A stretch of 64,000 nucleotides of DNA from the NCBI RefSeq assembly GCF_963583255.1, contig NC_084811.1, positions 17,998,088 through 18,062,087 of the forward strand, given 5' to 3'. Shown here one piece after another: positions 1 through 11,269 of this stretch; the stretch's first letter is position 1, and each line of letters begins with the position of its first letter. This stretch comes from Pyrus communis. Its lineage: Eukaryota > Streptophyta > Magnoliopsida > Rosales > Rosaceae. The notes under the pieces are model-generated. The model was not told where the DNA came from, ran no database searches, and saw only the letters and a program-made list of their open reading frames with translations. The translations under genes and the position numbers were made by a program.

Positions 1-1040
1 AATTAGGTCCGCTTAAATTAACCGTCAAGTTTTCCTTAAGTTAATGAATTGGATGGGTTAGCGCAACGCAATTCACAACATTCTCCAAAAGTCCTTTACG
101 TGAACAGCACAATAAAGATACAATCAAAGATCATTAAGCATTATGAAAACTATAAGTGTTGACGAGGCATTCGTTACTATGATGAGCATGAAACTCGTGC
201 CAAGAATTCATTTAACGCGATTGTTTATAAGCAACCTCCACTACTTGTGAATATAAGTTCGTAACTATTAGGTGAAACTCACTTATATTCTAGCGTCATA
301 TTCATGCATGAAAATTAAGCGTGCACTCTCAATAAACATACATAAATAAGTTATCAATCAAACGGTTAAACAAATTGAATCCACAACTTATGAAACGTAA
401 TTAGAAGTAATCAAATCAAAATGCAAGCATAAACATTTATTTCGAATCCCCCCCAGCCAATGGGGGTTTAGTTCCTCATGGTACAAAACAAAGAGAATCA
501 AAGAAACACCTAAACATTCCAACAACTCAAACTTGAATTGTATGAACGTTTAGGCCCTCTTCTCTTCCATGCCTCATTCGTACAAAACAAAGAGTATTGA
601 AATTAAACATAGAAATCAAAGAAACACCTAAACATTCCAACAACTCAAACTTGAATTGTATGAACGTTTAGGCCCTCTTATCTTTCTCTTCGTTGTAGCA
701 CAAGGTCTAGGGATAGTTTGATGGTGTGAATGGTTTGGGGAGTGGTGGAGGAATGGAAGAGGAGTTGTGGAGATGGAAGGATGGTGTTTGGAATGTAAGG
801 GAGAGTCACGGCAAGGGTGGTTTATGGTCTACATTTATGCAATGGATGAGTTTGTGACTGAAATGTGTATGAATGAGTGTGAATGAGAATGAATGCAATG
901 GATGCTTATTTATAGGTGAAATGGGGGGGGAACATGACAGCTAGGAGGGAATGTGGCTGCATGTTTGAATGATTAAAGGATGCATGTGGGTTGGAATTGC
1001 ATGTGCAATGAATATGTGGCTGCATGTGCAAGGGGACAAT
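1..1040 (-). mobile_element. Truncated reverse LTR of an Athila-like element
   Basis: This matches the reverse-oriented LTRs at 46876-47900 and 60430-61450, entering about 700 bp inside the LTR. It should run on to a terminal CCTATCA but breaks off near 1040, where forward-strand internal sequence of another element begins. A TATA-like motif lies on the minus strand near 910. The start is outside the window, so full length and TSD cannot be judged. Confidence 0.8.
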
Positions 1041-2727
1041 CTGAAAACATTGAGGACAATGTTTGATTTAAGTGTGGGGGGGGTAACTAAGTATATTTAA
1101 TGCAAATTCGTGGGATTTTATCACCCATAACTTCAAAGGTTGTTCCTTGCTGTTTTAAGGTGTTTTTTTTAAATTGTTTTAGAGTGTTTTAGTGTGTTTT
1201 GTTTTATAACTCCGAAAATCACATAAAAATTTGAAAAAAAAATGTTTTGAAAAGCCTAAAAAGAGTGTTTTGAGTCGTTTTTGTGTGTTTGTGTCTTAGG
1301 GTACCTTCCAACACAATGATAAGGATTTGGGTTGTAATTGCATGACGGTTAAAAAGAGTTATAAACATGGATGAAAGTTTGATTTACTCTTGGTATATGC
1401 TTGGTTATGGTTATAATGTATGACTTCACATGCAATCATAAAAGAAAAATTCGTTTTTGTAACATGCTTGAAGGAAGGAACTCAAACAAACGCTACAACC
1501 TTGTGAGACTTGAGCCTAAACATTCTTTGGAGAGTTATTTTCTGTGATTCTTTGTTTTCTAAAGTTGTTGCATGATCTCATTATTCCTTGCTTGGTTGCT
1601 ACTTAGAATGCAATTGTATCATGCTAGAACTAAATGCTAGAACTTATATCCATTTCATTCAAAGCATTGAATTGCATAACATATATCAAGATAAAGTTGT
1701 GTAGTTGCCACCATAGCCAAATAGCCTTACTTCCCATATTTCGTATTTGTTGTAAGTTTTAACCCTTTGAGCCTTGTTTAGCCTATGTTCTTTGTTAACC
1801 CATGTTATCCTTACCTAGCCTAGAATAGGACCATCCATGCCTTTGTTCTTAAAGCATAGTAAGCATGACGGAAAATGAATTCCTTTTTGATTAATATGTT
1901 GCAGAAAATAAGTGTGGGGGAAGGATTATTGATGAGAGTTGTTGTGCCATAGGCACGGCTAAAAAAAAAAAAAAAAAAAAAATTTTGAAAAAAAAAAAAA
2001 TGAAAAAGAAAAGAAAAATAAGAGTTGTTTGAATTTCCCCTATTAGTCTAAAAGTTGTTTTCTGCGCTCTAAAGGGAATTCTAAGTGCCTAATTCAATAC
2101 TTTGCTCACTATTGCTTTAAGAATGTTTGTTTATCCTTCACCTTTCATTGTTAACCAGTACCCTAGCCCCGTTACACCCCTTTGACTCCTATCTTGATCG
2201 TTATGTGTTCAATAATGTGGAGTTTGGATTTGATATGAGCTTATGGAATCACTGGTTCTCATTCTAAGTAGTAGCATTCCATTCATGAGATCATATTCAT
2301 GTCATTATCGTAAATCCAGAAAATGCTTTCTTTGTTATAACATATGTGAGATACTAGTCTTTCATGTTTACATCAATCTCTCACATATAACTAGTGTAGG
2401 GTGTGTAGTCAGAAAATCTGTGTGAAAATAGAGTGCATTCTAGTAAGGAATTGAGTAAATTCTCTAAAGCATGTTACTACATTTGAAATGTGTTTTAATT
2501 GCTTAATTGTGAACTAGTATGTGGTGACTATGATTAAGAATGTACTTAAGTGTAAAGATGGCTAAAATTTGTGAGAATAATGATTTTTAACTTGTCATGT
2601 GCATTGGAAATCCCTAAGACGGTTGTTGGAAGGTTTAGGTTGTGTTTTACTTGTTTAGTGTCGTTTTGTTTATTTGTTATTATTTTGTTTTGCTCGAGGA
2701 CTAGCAAAAGCTAAGTGTGGGGGAATT
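1041..2727 (+). mobile_element. E1 internal 3' non-coding region, forward
   Basis: This is the untranslated stretch between pol and the 3' LTR of an Athila-like element, about 1.7 kb. It is collinear with 23067-24789, 29000-30711 and 55685-57352. It holds a perfect stem-loop (1045-1064, arms AAACATTG/CAATGTTT, loop AGGA), AAGTGTGGGGG tracts near 1070, 1911 and 2713, and a poly(A) run at 1961-1982. The tract at 2713-2727 abuts the LTR and is the true polypurine tract. No open frame of note is present. Confidence 0.85.
2713..2727 (+). promoter_or_regulatory. Polypurine tract of E1
   Basis: AAGTGTGGGGGAATT lies directly before the LTR start TGATAGG. This is the plus-strand priming site expected at the 3' end of an LTR-retrotransposon internal region. 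Confidence 0.85.
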
Positions 2728-3052
2728 TGATAGGAGCATATTTAGGCGACTTACTTAGCTTGTTTTCGTGCATCTATGTTGTTAATTCATAATTGTTTTA
2801 GTAGTTTAAGCCATTTTCGTGTGTTTTTAGGTTCATATGGCTAAGGAAGCAAAAAGATGCATTTTGGAGCAAAATTGGGCTTGGAATGGATAGCATATGC
2901 TTGGAGCCAAAGTGTTGGACGAATTTGAAAGCCTTGTATGCACTTTGGACATAAAACAAAGGGCCTAGCCCAATCAAACAATCCTTTGAGCCATGCAAAA
3001 CCTCTAGCCCAATCAACAACCCTTAGCCACATGCATTCACATGCATCATACC

Positions 3053-3374
3053 ACCATTCACACACACATGCACTTATTCTTTCATCATTGCACCACCATT
3101 CACACACACACACACATGCACTTACTCTTTCATCATTGCACCACCATTCACACACACATGCACTTACTCCTTCATCATTACACCACCTTCTCCATCTTTA
3201 TTCCACATGCATTCATCATAATTCACCCTAGCTACCACCATTCACACACACATGCACTTATTCTTTCATCATTGCACCACCATTCACCATTCACACACAC
3301 ATGCACTTACTCTTTCATCATTGCACCACCATTCACACACACATGCACTTACTCTTTCATCATTGCACCACCAA
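3053..3374 (+). repeat. CA-rich minisatellite in LTR U3
   Basis: About six imperfect units of roughly 40 bp, each containing CACACACATGCACTTA followed by TTTCATCATTGCACCACCA, are interrupted near 3180-3237 by a diverged stretch. The His-rich and Thr-rich open frames across it are by-products of the repeat. Confidence 0.85.
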
Positions 3375-3501
3375 TTCAACACATGCATTCACACACCAAC
3401 AACCTAGCTCTTTTTCCATCATTATTTCATCCACATGCACTCTCAATCATAACAACCACATTCACTCTTAAACAATCACCCACATATTCTCCCATTCCCC
3501 C

Positions 3502-3509
3502 TATAAAAA
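3502..3509 (+). promoter_or_regulatory. LTR promoter TATA box (E1)
   Basis: TATAAAAA in the context CCCCTATAAAAACCCATGC lies mid-LTR, at the same place as TATAAATA in the E3 LTRs. Transcription, and so the U3/R border, would start about 30 bp downstream. Confidence 0.6.
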
Positions 3510-4755
3510 CCCATGCATTCATACACAAAAATCACATCTCATTTCATACACAACACACCACAAACACATCCCTTTCTCTCTTAGCCGTGAGTCTCCCTTA
3601 GAATCCAAAAACCATCTTTCCATTTCCATCACTCCTCACTCCATTCCACACTTCCATTCCCCCAAACCAACTATCCTTAGACCTTATGCTACAATAAAGA
3701 GGAAGAGAAGAGGGCCTAAACGTTCATACAATTCAAGTTTGAGTTGTTGGAATGTTTAGGTGTTTCTTTGATTTCAATGTTTAATTTTAATTCTCTTTGT
3801 TTTGTATGAGGAACTAAACCCCCCCTTAGCTAGGGGGTGATTCGAAATATATGTTTATGCTTGCATTTTGATTTGATTACTTCTAATTGCATTTCATAAG
3901 TTGTTGATTCAATTTGTTTAACCGTTTGATTGATAACTTATTTATGTATGTTTATTAAGAATGCGCGCTTAATTTTCATGCATGAATATGACGCTAGAAT
4001 ATAAGTGATTTTCACCTAATCGTTATGAACTTATATTCACAAGTAGTGGAGGTTGCTTATAAACAATCGCGTTAAATGAATTCTTGGCACGAGTTTCATG
4101 CTCATCATAGTAACGAATGCCTCGTCAACACTTATAGTTTTCATAATGCTTAATGATCTTTGATTGTATCTTTATTGTGCTGTTCACGTAAAGGACTTTT
4201 GGAGAATGTTGTGAATTGCGTTGCGCTAACCCATCCAATTCATTAACTTAAGGAAAACTTGACGGTTAATTTAAGCGGACCTAATTAACCCGGGGTGATG
4301 AGTTTCATAATTTATCGAAAGATCAACTGGAAATCTTTTTATTATGCAAGTGTAACATATGTGGAGATGACCCCCTTAGCTATTCTATCATCCATTCATT
4401 CCATTTCATCAATTTCATATTTACATTCTGTCTAGTTTATTTAACTTGTTTCGTTATTTCAATTTTCGTATAAACTTAAATCCCCCTTTACTTTAATGTC
4501 AATTTAGTTAGAAATCATTTTAGTTTGTGTTTTTAAAAGCATTTTGAGTCTTTGGTTTGTCTTAGTGTTTTAAAGTCTAGTTTTACATTCTTTGAGTCTA
4601 GTTTAGTGTTTTATATTGTGTTTTTACGTTTTTGAGTCAAATCCAAGTGATTAACAATCCCTCCTAATCCCCGGTCCAGAACGATCCCTACTTATACATA
4701 TACTATAATTTGACGAAAAGAGGGTTTAATTTGTGTGCGTATAAATCACGCATCA

Positions 4756-5695
4756 ACGGCCTCCTCTTCATGCACCATACGGCTCAAGTGGTTAGCCACC
4801 ACGTTTTCACTTCCTTTCTTATCTCAGATTTCAATATCGAACTCTTGAAAGAGAAGCATCTAGCGAATGAGCCTTGGTTTAGCCTCTTTTTTTGTGAGTA
4901 AGTACTTCATCACTGCATGATCAGTGTAAATTATAACTTTATTTCCAAGTAATAAGAACGAAACTTATCTAAAGCAAAAACAACAACAAGAGTTGTGGAG
5001 TTGTTCAATTGAGCATCATTCAAGGTTCGGGATGCATAATAAATGACATGTGGTTGCTTGTTCTTCTTTTGGCCTAAAGAGCTCCTAATGCATAATCTGA
5101 GGCATCACACATAACCTCAAAAGGAAGGCTCCAATCTAGTGGAACAATGATGGGGGCCGAAGTGAGCATCTCTTTGAGGTGTTTGAAGGCCTTCTCACAT
5201 GCTTCACCGAACTTGAAAGGTACATCCTTTTGGAGAAGTCGGCATAGGGGTTGGGAAATCTTTGAAAAATCCTTGATGAATTGCCTATAGAATCCTGCAT
5301 GTCTAAGAAAAGAACGAACCTCTCTAACCGAAGTAAGAGAGGGTAAGTAGCGTACAAGATCTATTTTTGATTTATCAACCTCAATACCCTTGGCCGAAAC
5401 TATGTGCCCTAAAACTATGCCTTGTTTTACCATGAAATGACATTTTTCCCAATTTTAAACAAGGTTTGTTTCAATGCATCGTTTCAAGATTAAAGTGAGA
5501 TTATGTAAACAATCATCAAATGAATCACCGAACACGCAAAAATCATCCATGAAAATTCAATAATCTTCTCTACAAAAATTTGAAAATATACTTACCATGC
5601 ATCTTTGAAATGTGGTAGGTCATTGCATAAACCGAATGGCATGTGACGATAATAACAAAAATTCATACAAAAATACAAATCTTTCAACAATAAAC
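4756..5695 (-). pseudogene. Athila-like pol relic (RT and RNase H)
   Basis: The minus strand shows, in shifting frames, the RT segment with MPFGLCN (near 5625), a degenerate FMDD region (near 5540), the conserved [11 protein letters not shown] block (5433 downward), the connection segment with VREVRSFL, and RNase H onset CDASDYALGAL (near 5080). Further down come the pieces LIRW and FDIEI and the end of RNase H (near 4780). The best frame covers only 119 codons (5074-5433); frameshifts and stops break the rest. The relic is cut at 4756 by the E1 insertion and ends near 5695 before the RT N-terminus. It closely resembles pol at 35500-36400, so it is an older family member. Confidence 0.85.
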
Positions 5696-6177
5696 AATCT
5701 CACCCCACTAAAAAAAATATAAACAAAAAAGAAAAAAGAAAAATGATATAAGCTAATTCATTGTATTTTGTCCTAAGAAAATTGCAAAGTTAGAGTTAAG
5801 TGATTACTTAATTACATCATTCATTTGATTCAAAGAAGAACTAAAAAGAGGGAGCCTTGTTGTTTTGGACATGCCGAAAACAGTGGGCAAACTGGAGACA
5901 ATTTGAATATAAAATAGGGTTAAGGAATTTTGAGTGGTCATATGACCTACTCCAACCCTTAGAGTAAAACTCAAATTTAGGTTCTAAACCCATCCCACCT
6001 TGCTTCAACCCTTGGGCCAAATATGAGTTTTAACCAAAAACTCTTTTCTGGGGCAAATTGAGGCCAAGATTCCACTCGAGTTAGTAGGCTGGCCCACCAT
6101 ATATGTGTATTTTGTTAGTTTTATATTTATAAATTCATTGAATCCAACGACTAATCTCTACTAATTAATGAAACCCT
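5696..6177. other. Unassigned A/T-rich stretch
   Basis: No gene, LTR end or repeat unit is recognisable. Short A-rich tracts occur near 5710-5745. The last five bases (ACCCT, 6173-6177) are the left flank of E2; the matching right flank is lost with the 3' end of E2. Confidence 0.4.
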
Positions 6178-6412
6178 TGATAGGAGCATATTCATGCGAC
6201 TTAATTAGCTTGTTCTCGTGCATTTATGTTGTGTTTATTTAGTTATTTTAGTGTTTAAGGCCACTTTTGTGTATTTTCAGATTATAAGGTCAAAGTGTGC
6301 AAGAAGATGCAAATTGGAGTCTTTTGGAGCGAAAGAGGAATGAATGAGTTGAAGACGTGAAGAAACGACGAATTCCTACTCCAACGATGAATTCTTACCA
6401 ACACGAGGAATC

Positions 6413-8683
6413 TGATGCGAACTAATTAAGCACACAAATTAAAACCCTCTTGTGACAATTGTAGTAAAGATGCAAGTAGGGATCGTTCTAGACCGGGGAT
6501 TAGGAGGGATTACTAATTCACTTGGAAACTGACTCAAAAACGTAAAAAAAAACGTTAAAAACACTAAACTAGACTCAAAGAATGCAAAACTAAACAATAA
6601 AACACTAAAACAAATCAAAAGACTCAAAGAATACAAAGCACTTATAAACACAAACTAAGACACTATCTAACTAAATTAGACACGAAGGTAAAGGGGGATT
6701 GAGGTTTTGACGAAATTAAACTAAATACACAGATTGTAATTTAAAGGCAGAATGTAAATATGAATGTGATGAAAATATGGATGAATGCTAGCTAGAAGGT
6801 TCTTCTCCACACTTGCATACAAGATGATTTTTAGTTGGTCTTTCTATGAATTATGAAACTCAACACCCCGGGTTAATTAGGTCCGCTTAAATTAACCGTC
6901 AAGTTTTCCTTAAGTTAATGAATTGGATGGGTTAGCGCAACGCAATTCAAAACATTCTCCAAAAGTCCTTTACGTGAAAAGCACAATAAAGATACAATCA
7001 AAGATCATTAAGCATCATGGAAACTATAAGTGTCGACGAGGCATTCGTTACTATGATGAGCATGAAACTAGTGCCAAGAATTCATTTAACGCGATTGTTT
7101 ATAAGCAACCTCCACTACTTGTAAATATAAGTTCATAACTATTAGGTGAAACTCACTTATATTCTAGCGTCATATTCATGCATGAAAATTAAGCGTGCAC
7201 TCTCAATCAACATACATAAATAAGTTATCGATCAAGCAATTAAACAAATTGAATTCACCATTCATGAAATTCCAACCAAAAGTAATCAAATCATATTGCA
7301 AGCATAAACATGGTTTTGAATCACCCCCTAGCTAAATAGGGGTTTAGCCTCTCATGTTCACAGAAAGAAAAATACAATTGAATTTAAACATAAAGCACAA
7401 AGGATTGATTACACCTAGAACGCCCAATGAATCCACTTGAATTTCTGCGCGTCTAAGTCCTCTTCCTTCTTCTCCTTGCTGCGGCTGTGATGTTTTGTGT
7501 GTGAAGGCTGCACGGTTTTTGGGAGTTGGGATGCACGACTTGCAGGGAAAATATGGGAATTGGAGAAATATGGAAGGGTGGCTGCGGCTAAAGGACAAAG
7601 AATGGGCTGGAATGGAAGGGAAGGTGCACGGCTCAAGTGAATGGGAAAAAGGGTTATGGAGGCTTAGGGTGCATGATTCTCGAATGCACGGCAAAGGTAA
7701 GAATATAAAAAATGGGATGGTGGCTGCACTGGCTGGGGGAAGGCACGGCTTTGATGTGTCACCTGCACGGCAGAGAAGAAAAAATAATATATGGTGGCTG
7801 CGGCAGGATTAGAATTAGGGTGAATGGTAGATTCTTGTGGCTAATGATAGAATATAATTGGTGGCTTCGGCCTTGATTTCTTTTTTGGTTTTTTATGGTT
7901 AATGGTAAATGGGGGGGGGGGGGGGGGGCACCGCAGAGAAGAAAAATGATGTTGGAAGAGAATGGCTGAATGATATGAGACAAAAGAAATGGGATTGTGC
8001 GGCTGCTAGGTTGAAATTAGGGTCAAATAATAAAATGGGAGGCCACGGTTGATTAGAATCTAGGGTGGATGTGTGTAGTGTCGGCTAGGGTTAGGAAAAT
8101 GTATGATTTCCGAAAACTAACCCTAGCTTATTTAAAATTAAATCAAAGGCTTACGAAAATAGGAAATTAAAACATAAATATAAAGGTGCGGCTAGGGTTT
8201 AAAAGCATGTGTTTTAAGTGCAACCCTAGGACACAATTGCCCTCCCTTGCACGACAAGGGAAGGGAAGAAAATAAAAGGACACAACAAGGATGGATAAGG
8301 AGCCTAGGGCCTTCGTTTTGTGTCCTAAAGTACCTACAAGGTCTACAAAGTGGCTAGAAAATACGGACGTTTAGATTAGGAAAGGTTACCAAAACGGGAA
8401 ACTTAGGGTTAACTTTCCTACTTCAAGTAGGAAACCTTGTTTGAGTAGGATTCCTCGTTTTGGTAAGAATTCATCGTTGGAGTAGGATTTCGTCGTTTCT
8501 TCAAATCTTCAACTCATTCATTCCTCTTTCACTCCAAAAGACTCCAATTTGCATCTTCTTGCACACTTTGGCCTTATAATCTGAAAATACACAAAAATAG
8601 CCTTAAACACTAAAATAGCTAAGTAAACACAACATAAATGCACGAGAACAAGCTAATTAAGTCGCATGAATATGCTCCTATCA
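6413..8683 (-). mobile_element. Solo LTR, reverse, TSD GAATC
   Basis: The + strand reads TGATGCGAACTAATTAAG to ATATGCTCCTATCA, the reverse complement of a full LTR of the E2 type. It is flanked by GAATC at 6408-6412 and again at 8684-8688. There is no internal region, so it is the product of recombination between the two LTRs of an inserted element. It contains an 18-base G run (7911-7928). Open frames inside are unremarkable. Confidence 0.95.
7911..7928 (+). repeat. Poly(G) run of 18
   Basis: An uninterrupted G18 tract lies inside the reverse solo LTR. It may be prone to replication slippage or sequencing-length error. Confidence 0.8.
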
Positions 8684-10751
8684 GAATCCTACTCAAACAA
8701 GGTTTCCTACTTGAAGTAGGAAAGTTAACCCTAAGTTTCCCGTTTTGGTAACCTTTCCTAATCTAAACGTCCGTATTTTCTAGCCACTTTGAAGTCTTTG
8801 TAGGCGCTTTAGGACACAAAACGAAGGCCCTAGCCCAAATTCTAGCCCTAAGCCATGCCTTTCCCCTTGTTTCCTTCCCTTGCCGTGCAAGGGGGGGCAC
8901 TTTGGTCCCATTTTATGCACAAAAATCTTAACCCTAAACCCTAGCCGCACCTATTAAGCTATTCCCTTTAATTTCTGGTTTTATTTCCTAAATTCTAGCA
9001 GCCTTTAGGTGAATTTTAGTTAATAAAAATAAATTAGGTTTTAAATTTCAGAAAACCCTAGGTCTTACAACCTAGCCGCACCCTACTCTATGCATTTTTC
9101 ACATTTTTCAGCCACACACATTCCCTTAATCCGTAGCCATCCATTTAACCACCCATTAATCTATGAAACCATCTCATCCATTCATCCTATTAACCCTAGT
9201 TAAACAAGCAGCCGCACCATTCATTGACAGACTTCCAAGCCTTACCGCAAACCAGATCCCATTCATTCCATTTTTAATCAGCCAATATATCATTTTTTTT
9301 TATTCTTCTCAGCCGCATTTTTTTTCTCCCTGCCATTCCAGCCGTGCATTCCATCACCTTTCATCCCATTCATTCTTCAAGCCGTGATTATTCTATCATG
9401 GACCCCATTGTTACCATTGACCCTAATAGCCGCATCTGTTCACCCTAATTCACTAGCCGTCACACCCTAATTTCTCTCTAAGCCATTCACCGCCCAATCC
9501 CATAATTCATTCATCCTTCATACAAAAAAACATCACAGCCACAACCTCCCATTCACCTTTTTCTCCATTCCAGCCATAGCCTCCATAACCCTTTTTCCCA
9601 TTCCAATATTTTTCAGCCGTCACCACCATCCCATATTTTTCCAATTCCCATATTTTCCTTGCAAGCCGTGCATCCCAACTCCCAAAAACCGTGCAGCCTT
9701 CACACACAAAACATCACAGCCGCAGCAAGGAGAAGAAGAAAGAGGACTTAGACGCGTAGAAATTCAAGTGGATTCATTGGGCGTTCTAGGTGTAATCAAT
9801 CCTTTGTGCTTTATGTTTAAATTCAATTGTATTTCTCTTTTTGTGAACATGATAGGCTAAACCCCTATTTAGCTAGGGGGTGATTCGAAACCATGTTTAT
9901 GCTTGCAATATGAATTGATTACATTTGGTTGGAATTTCATGAATGGTGAATTCAATTTGTTTAACTGCTTGATCGATAACTTATTTGTGTATGTTTATTG
10001 AGAGTGCACGCTTAATTTTCATGCATGAATATGACGCTAGAATATAAGTGAGTTTCACCTAATAGTTATGAACTTATATTCACAAGTAGTGGAGGTTGCT
10101 TATAAACAATCGCGTTAAATAAATTCTTGGCATAAGTTTCATGCAATCATAGTAACAAATGCCTCGTCAACACTTATAGTTTTCATGATGCTTAATGATT
10201 CTTGCTTGTATCTCTATTATGCAATTCATGTAGGGAACTTGTGGGGAATGCTTTGGGTTGTCGCATGCAATCATCCAATTCATTAACTTAAGGAAAACTT
10301 GACGGTTAATTTAAGCGGACCTAATTAACCCGGGGTGTTGAGTTTCATAATTCATCGAAAGACCAACTGAAAATCAAATGGTATGCAAGTGTAACATGTG
10401 TGGAGAAGAACCTTCTAGCTAGCATTCATCCATATTTTCATCACATTCATATTTATATTCTGCCTTTTAATTACAATCTTTGCATTTAGTTAATTTCGTC
10501 AAAACCTCAATCCCCTTTACTTTAGTGTCTAATTTAGTTAGAAAGTGTCTTAGTTTGTGTTTATAAGTGTTTTGCATTCTTTGAGTCTAGTTTAGTGTTT
10601 TTAACGTTTGTTTTATGTTTTTGAGTCTGTTTCCAAGTGATTTAGTAATCCCTCCTAATCCCCGGTCTAGAACGATCCCTACTTGCATCTTTACTACAAT
10701 TGTCAAAAGAGGGTTTTAATTTGTGTGCTTAATTAGTTCGCATCAAATTTT

Positions 10752-10789
10752 TGGCGCCGTTGCCGGGGAATAGCAACTTTGCTAATCCC
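10752..10789 (+). promoter_or_regulatory. E2 primer-binding site (tRNA-Asp) with overlapping stem-loop
   Basis: TGGCGCCGTTGCCGGGGA (10752-10769) is complementary over 18 nt to the 3' end of plant tRNA-Asp as I know it, the primer used by Athila elements. Overlapping its end is an inverted repeat, GGGAATAGCAA / TTGCTAATCCC (10766-10789), with one mismatch and a 2-base spacer. The same arrangement recurs after every PBS in this family here. Confidence 0.85.
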
Positions 10790-10870
10790 TTGGATTGTTA
10801 CTTTCTGTTTAATTTAGTTTTTGTTAAGAATTCTGACCTTGTTTTGTTTTCCTTGTTTAGGTACTAGTGC

Positions 10871-11269
10871 ATGACTCGGAGTTCTCAACCGATTCATGAG
10901 CATATCTCTGATTTTGACAGCGATTTTGAGAGGACTTTGAGATAGAAGAGGAAGCCACACGAACCAAGTCCACAACGTCCGGAATCTGACCTTAAAGAAG
11001 AAGAGGCCACGACAGGTGCATTTGAGGAACCCACGGCAAGGGTATTTGAAGAACCACAAGTCATGGTCGTGGATACCCGGACACTCAAGGAGCTTTCGGC
11101 CTCGGGATTGGATAATGCAACACCCTTGTGTATCCAATATCCCCCACCTGCCGAAGGGAAGACCGATGAGTTTGAGTTGAAGTCAAGCTTGCTTCACCAT
11201 ATTCCGAAGTACCGTGGGTTGTCCATGGAGGATCCGAACAAGCACCTGAAGGAATTTGAGGTGGTGTGT
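10871..11269 (+). pseudogene. E2 gag, 5' part (133 codons, internal stop)
   Basis: The ATG at 10871 follows AGGTACTAGTGC. The first 24 codons match the intact gag at 52723, then a TAG at 10943-10945 interrupts. The frame stays open again to 11269 and ends in KHLKEFEVVC. There the E3 array is inserted with TSD TGTGT (11265-11269 and 32590-32594). The reading frame continues without shift at 32595, so this is the N-terminus of the gag-pol found there. Role when intact: capsid-type protein packaging element RNA in cytoplasmic particles. Confidence 0.9.

Larger units (their letters stand above)
2728..4755 (+). mobile_element. E1 3' LTR (about 2.0 kb)
   Basis: It starts TGATAGGAGCATATT right after a polypurine tract and ends ACGCATCA, like the other LTRs here. 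No primer-binding site follows; the next bases (ACGGC...) belong to a reverse-strand pol relic, so this is a 3' LTR at an insertion boundary. The U3 part carries a CA-rich minisatellite and a TATA box at 3502. The downstream block with CCGGGGTGATGAG and the AGAACGATCCCTACTTA motif is shared by all LTRs of this family. The matching left TSD is outside the window. Confidence 0.9.
6178..10745 (+). mobile_element. E2 5' LTR, split by a solo LTR
   Basis: It begins TGATAGGAGCATATTCATG at 6178 and ends GTTCGCATCA at 10745, directly before a tRNA-Asp primer-binding site. A reverse solo LTR with its TSD copy (6413-8688) interrupts it after 235 bp. Without that, the LTR is about 2.29 kb, close to the 2.27-kb solo LTR of the same subfamily. 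The part at 9150-9720 is rich in AGCCG(T/C) motifs. E2 is the host into whose gag the E3 array inserted. Confidence 0.9.

Noticed and set aside
2798..3601. Several overlapping open frames of 73-186 codons rich in His, Thr and Cys.
   Set aside because: They are translations of the CA-rich minisatellite and neighbouring LTR sequence and have no independent support.
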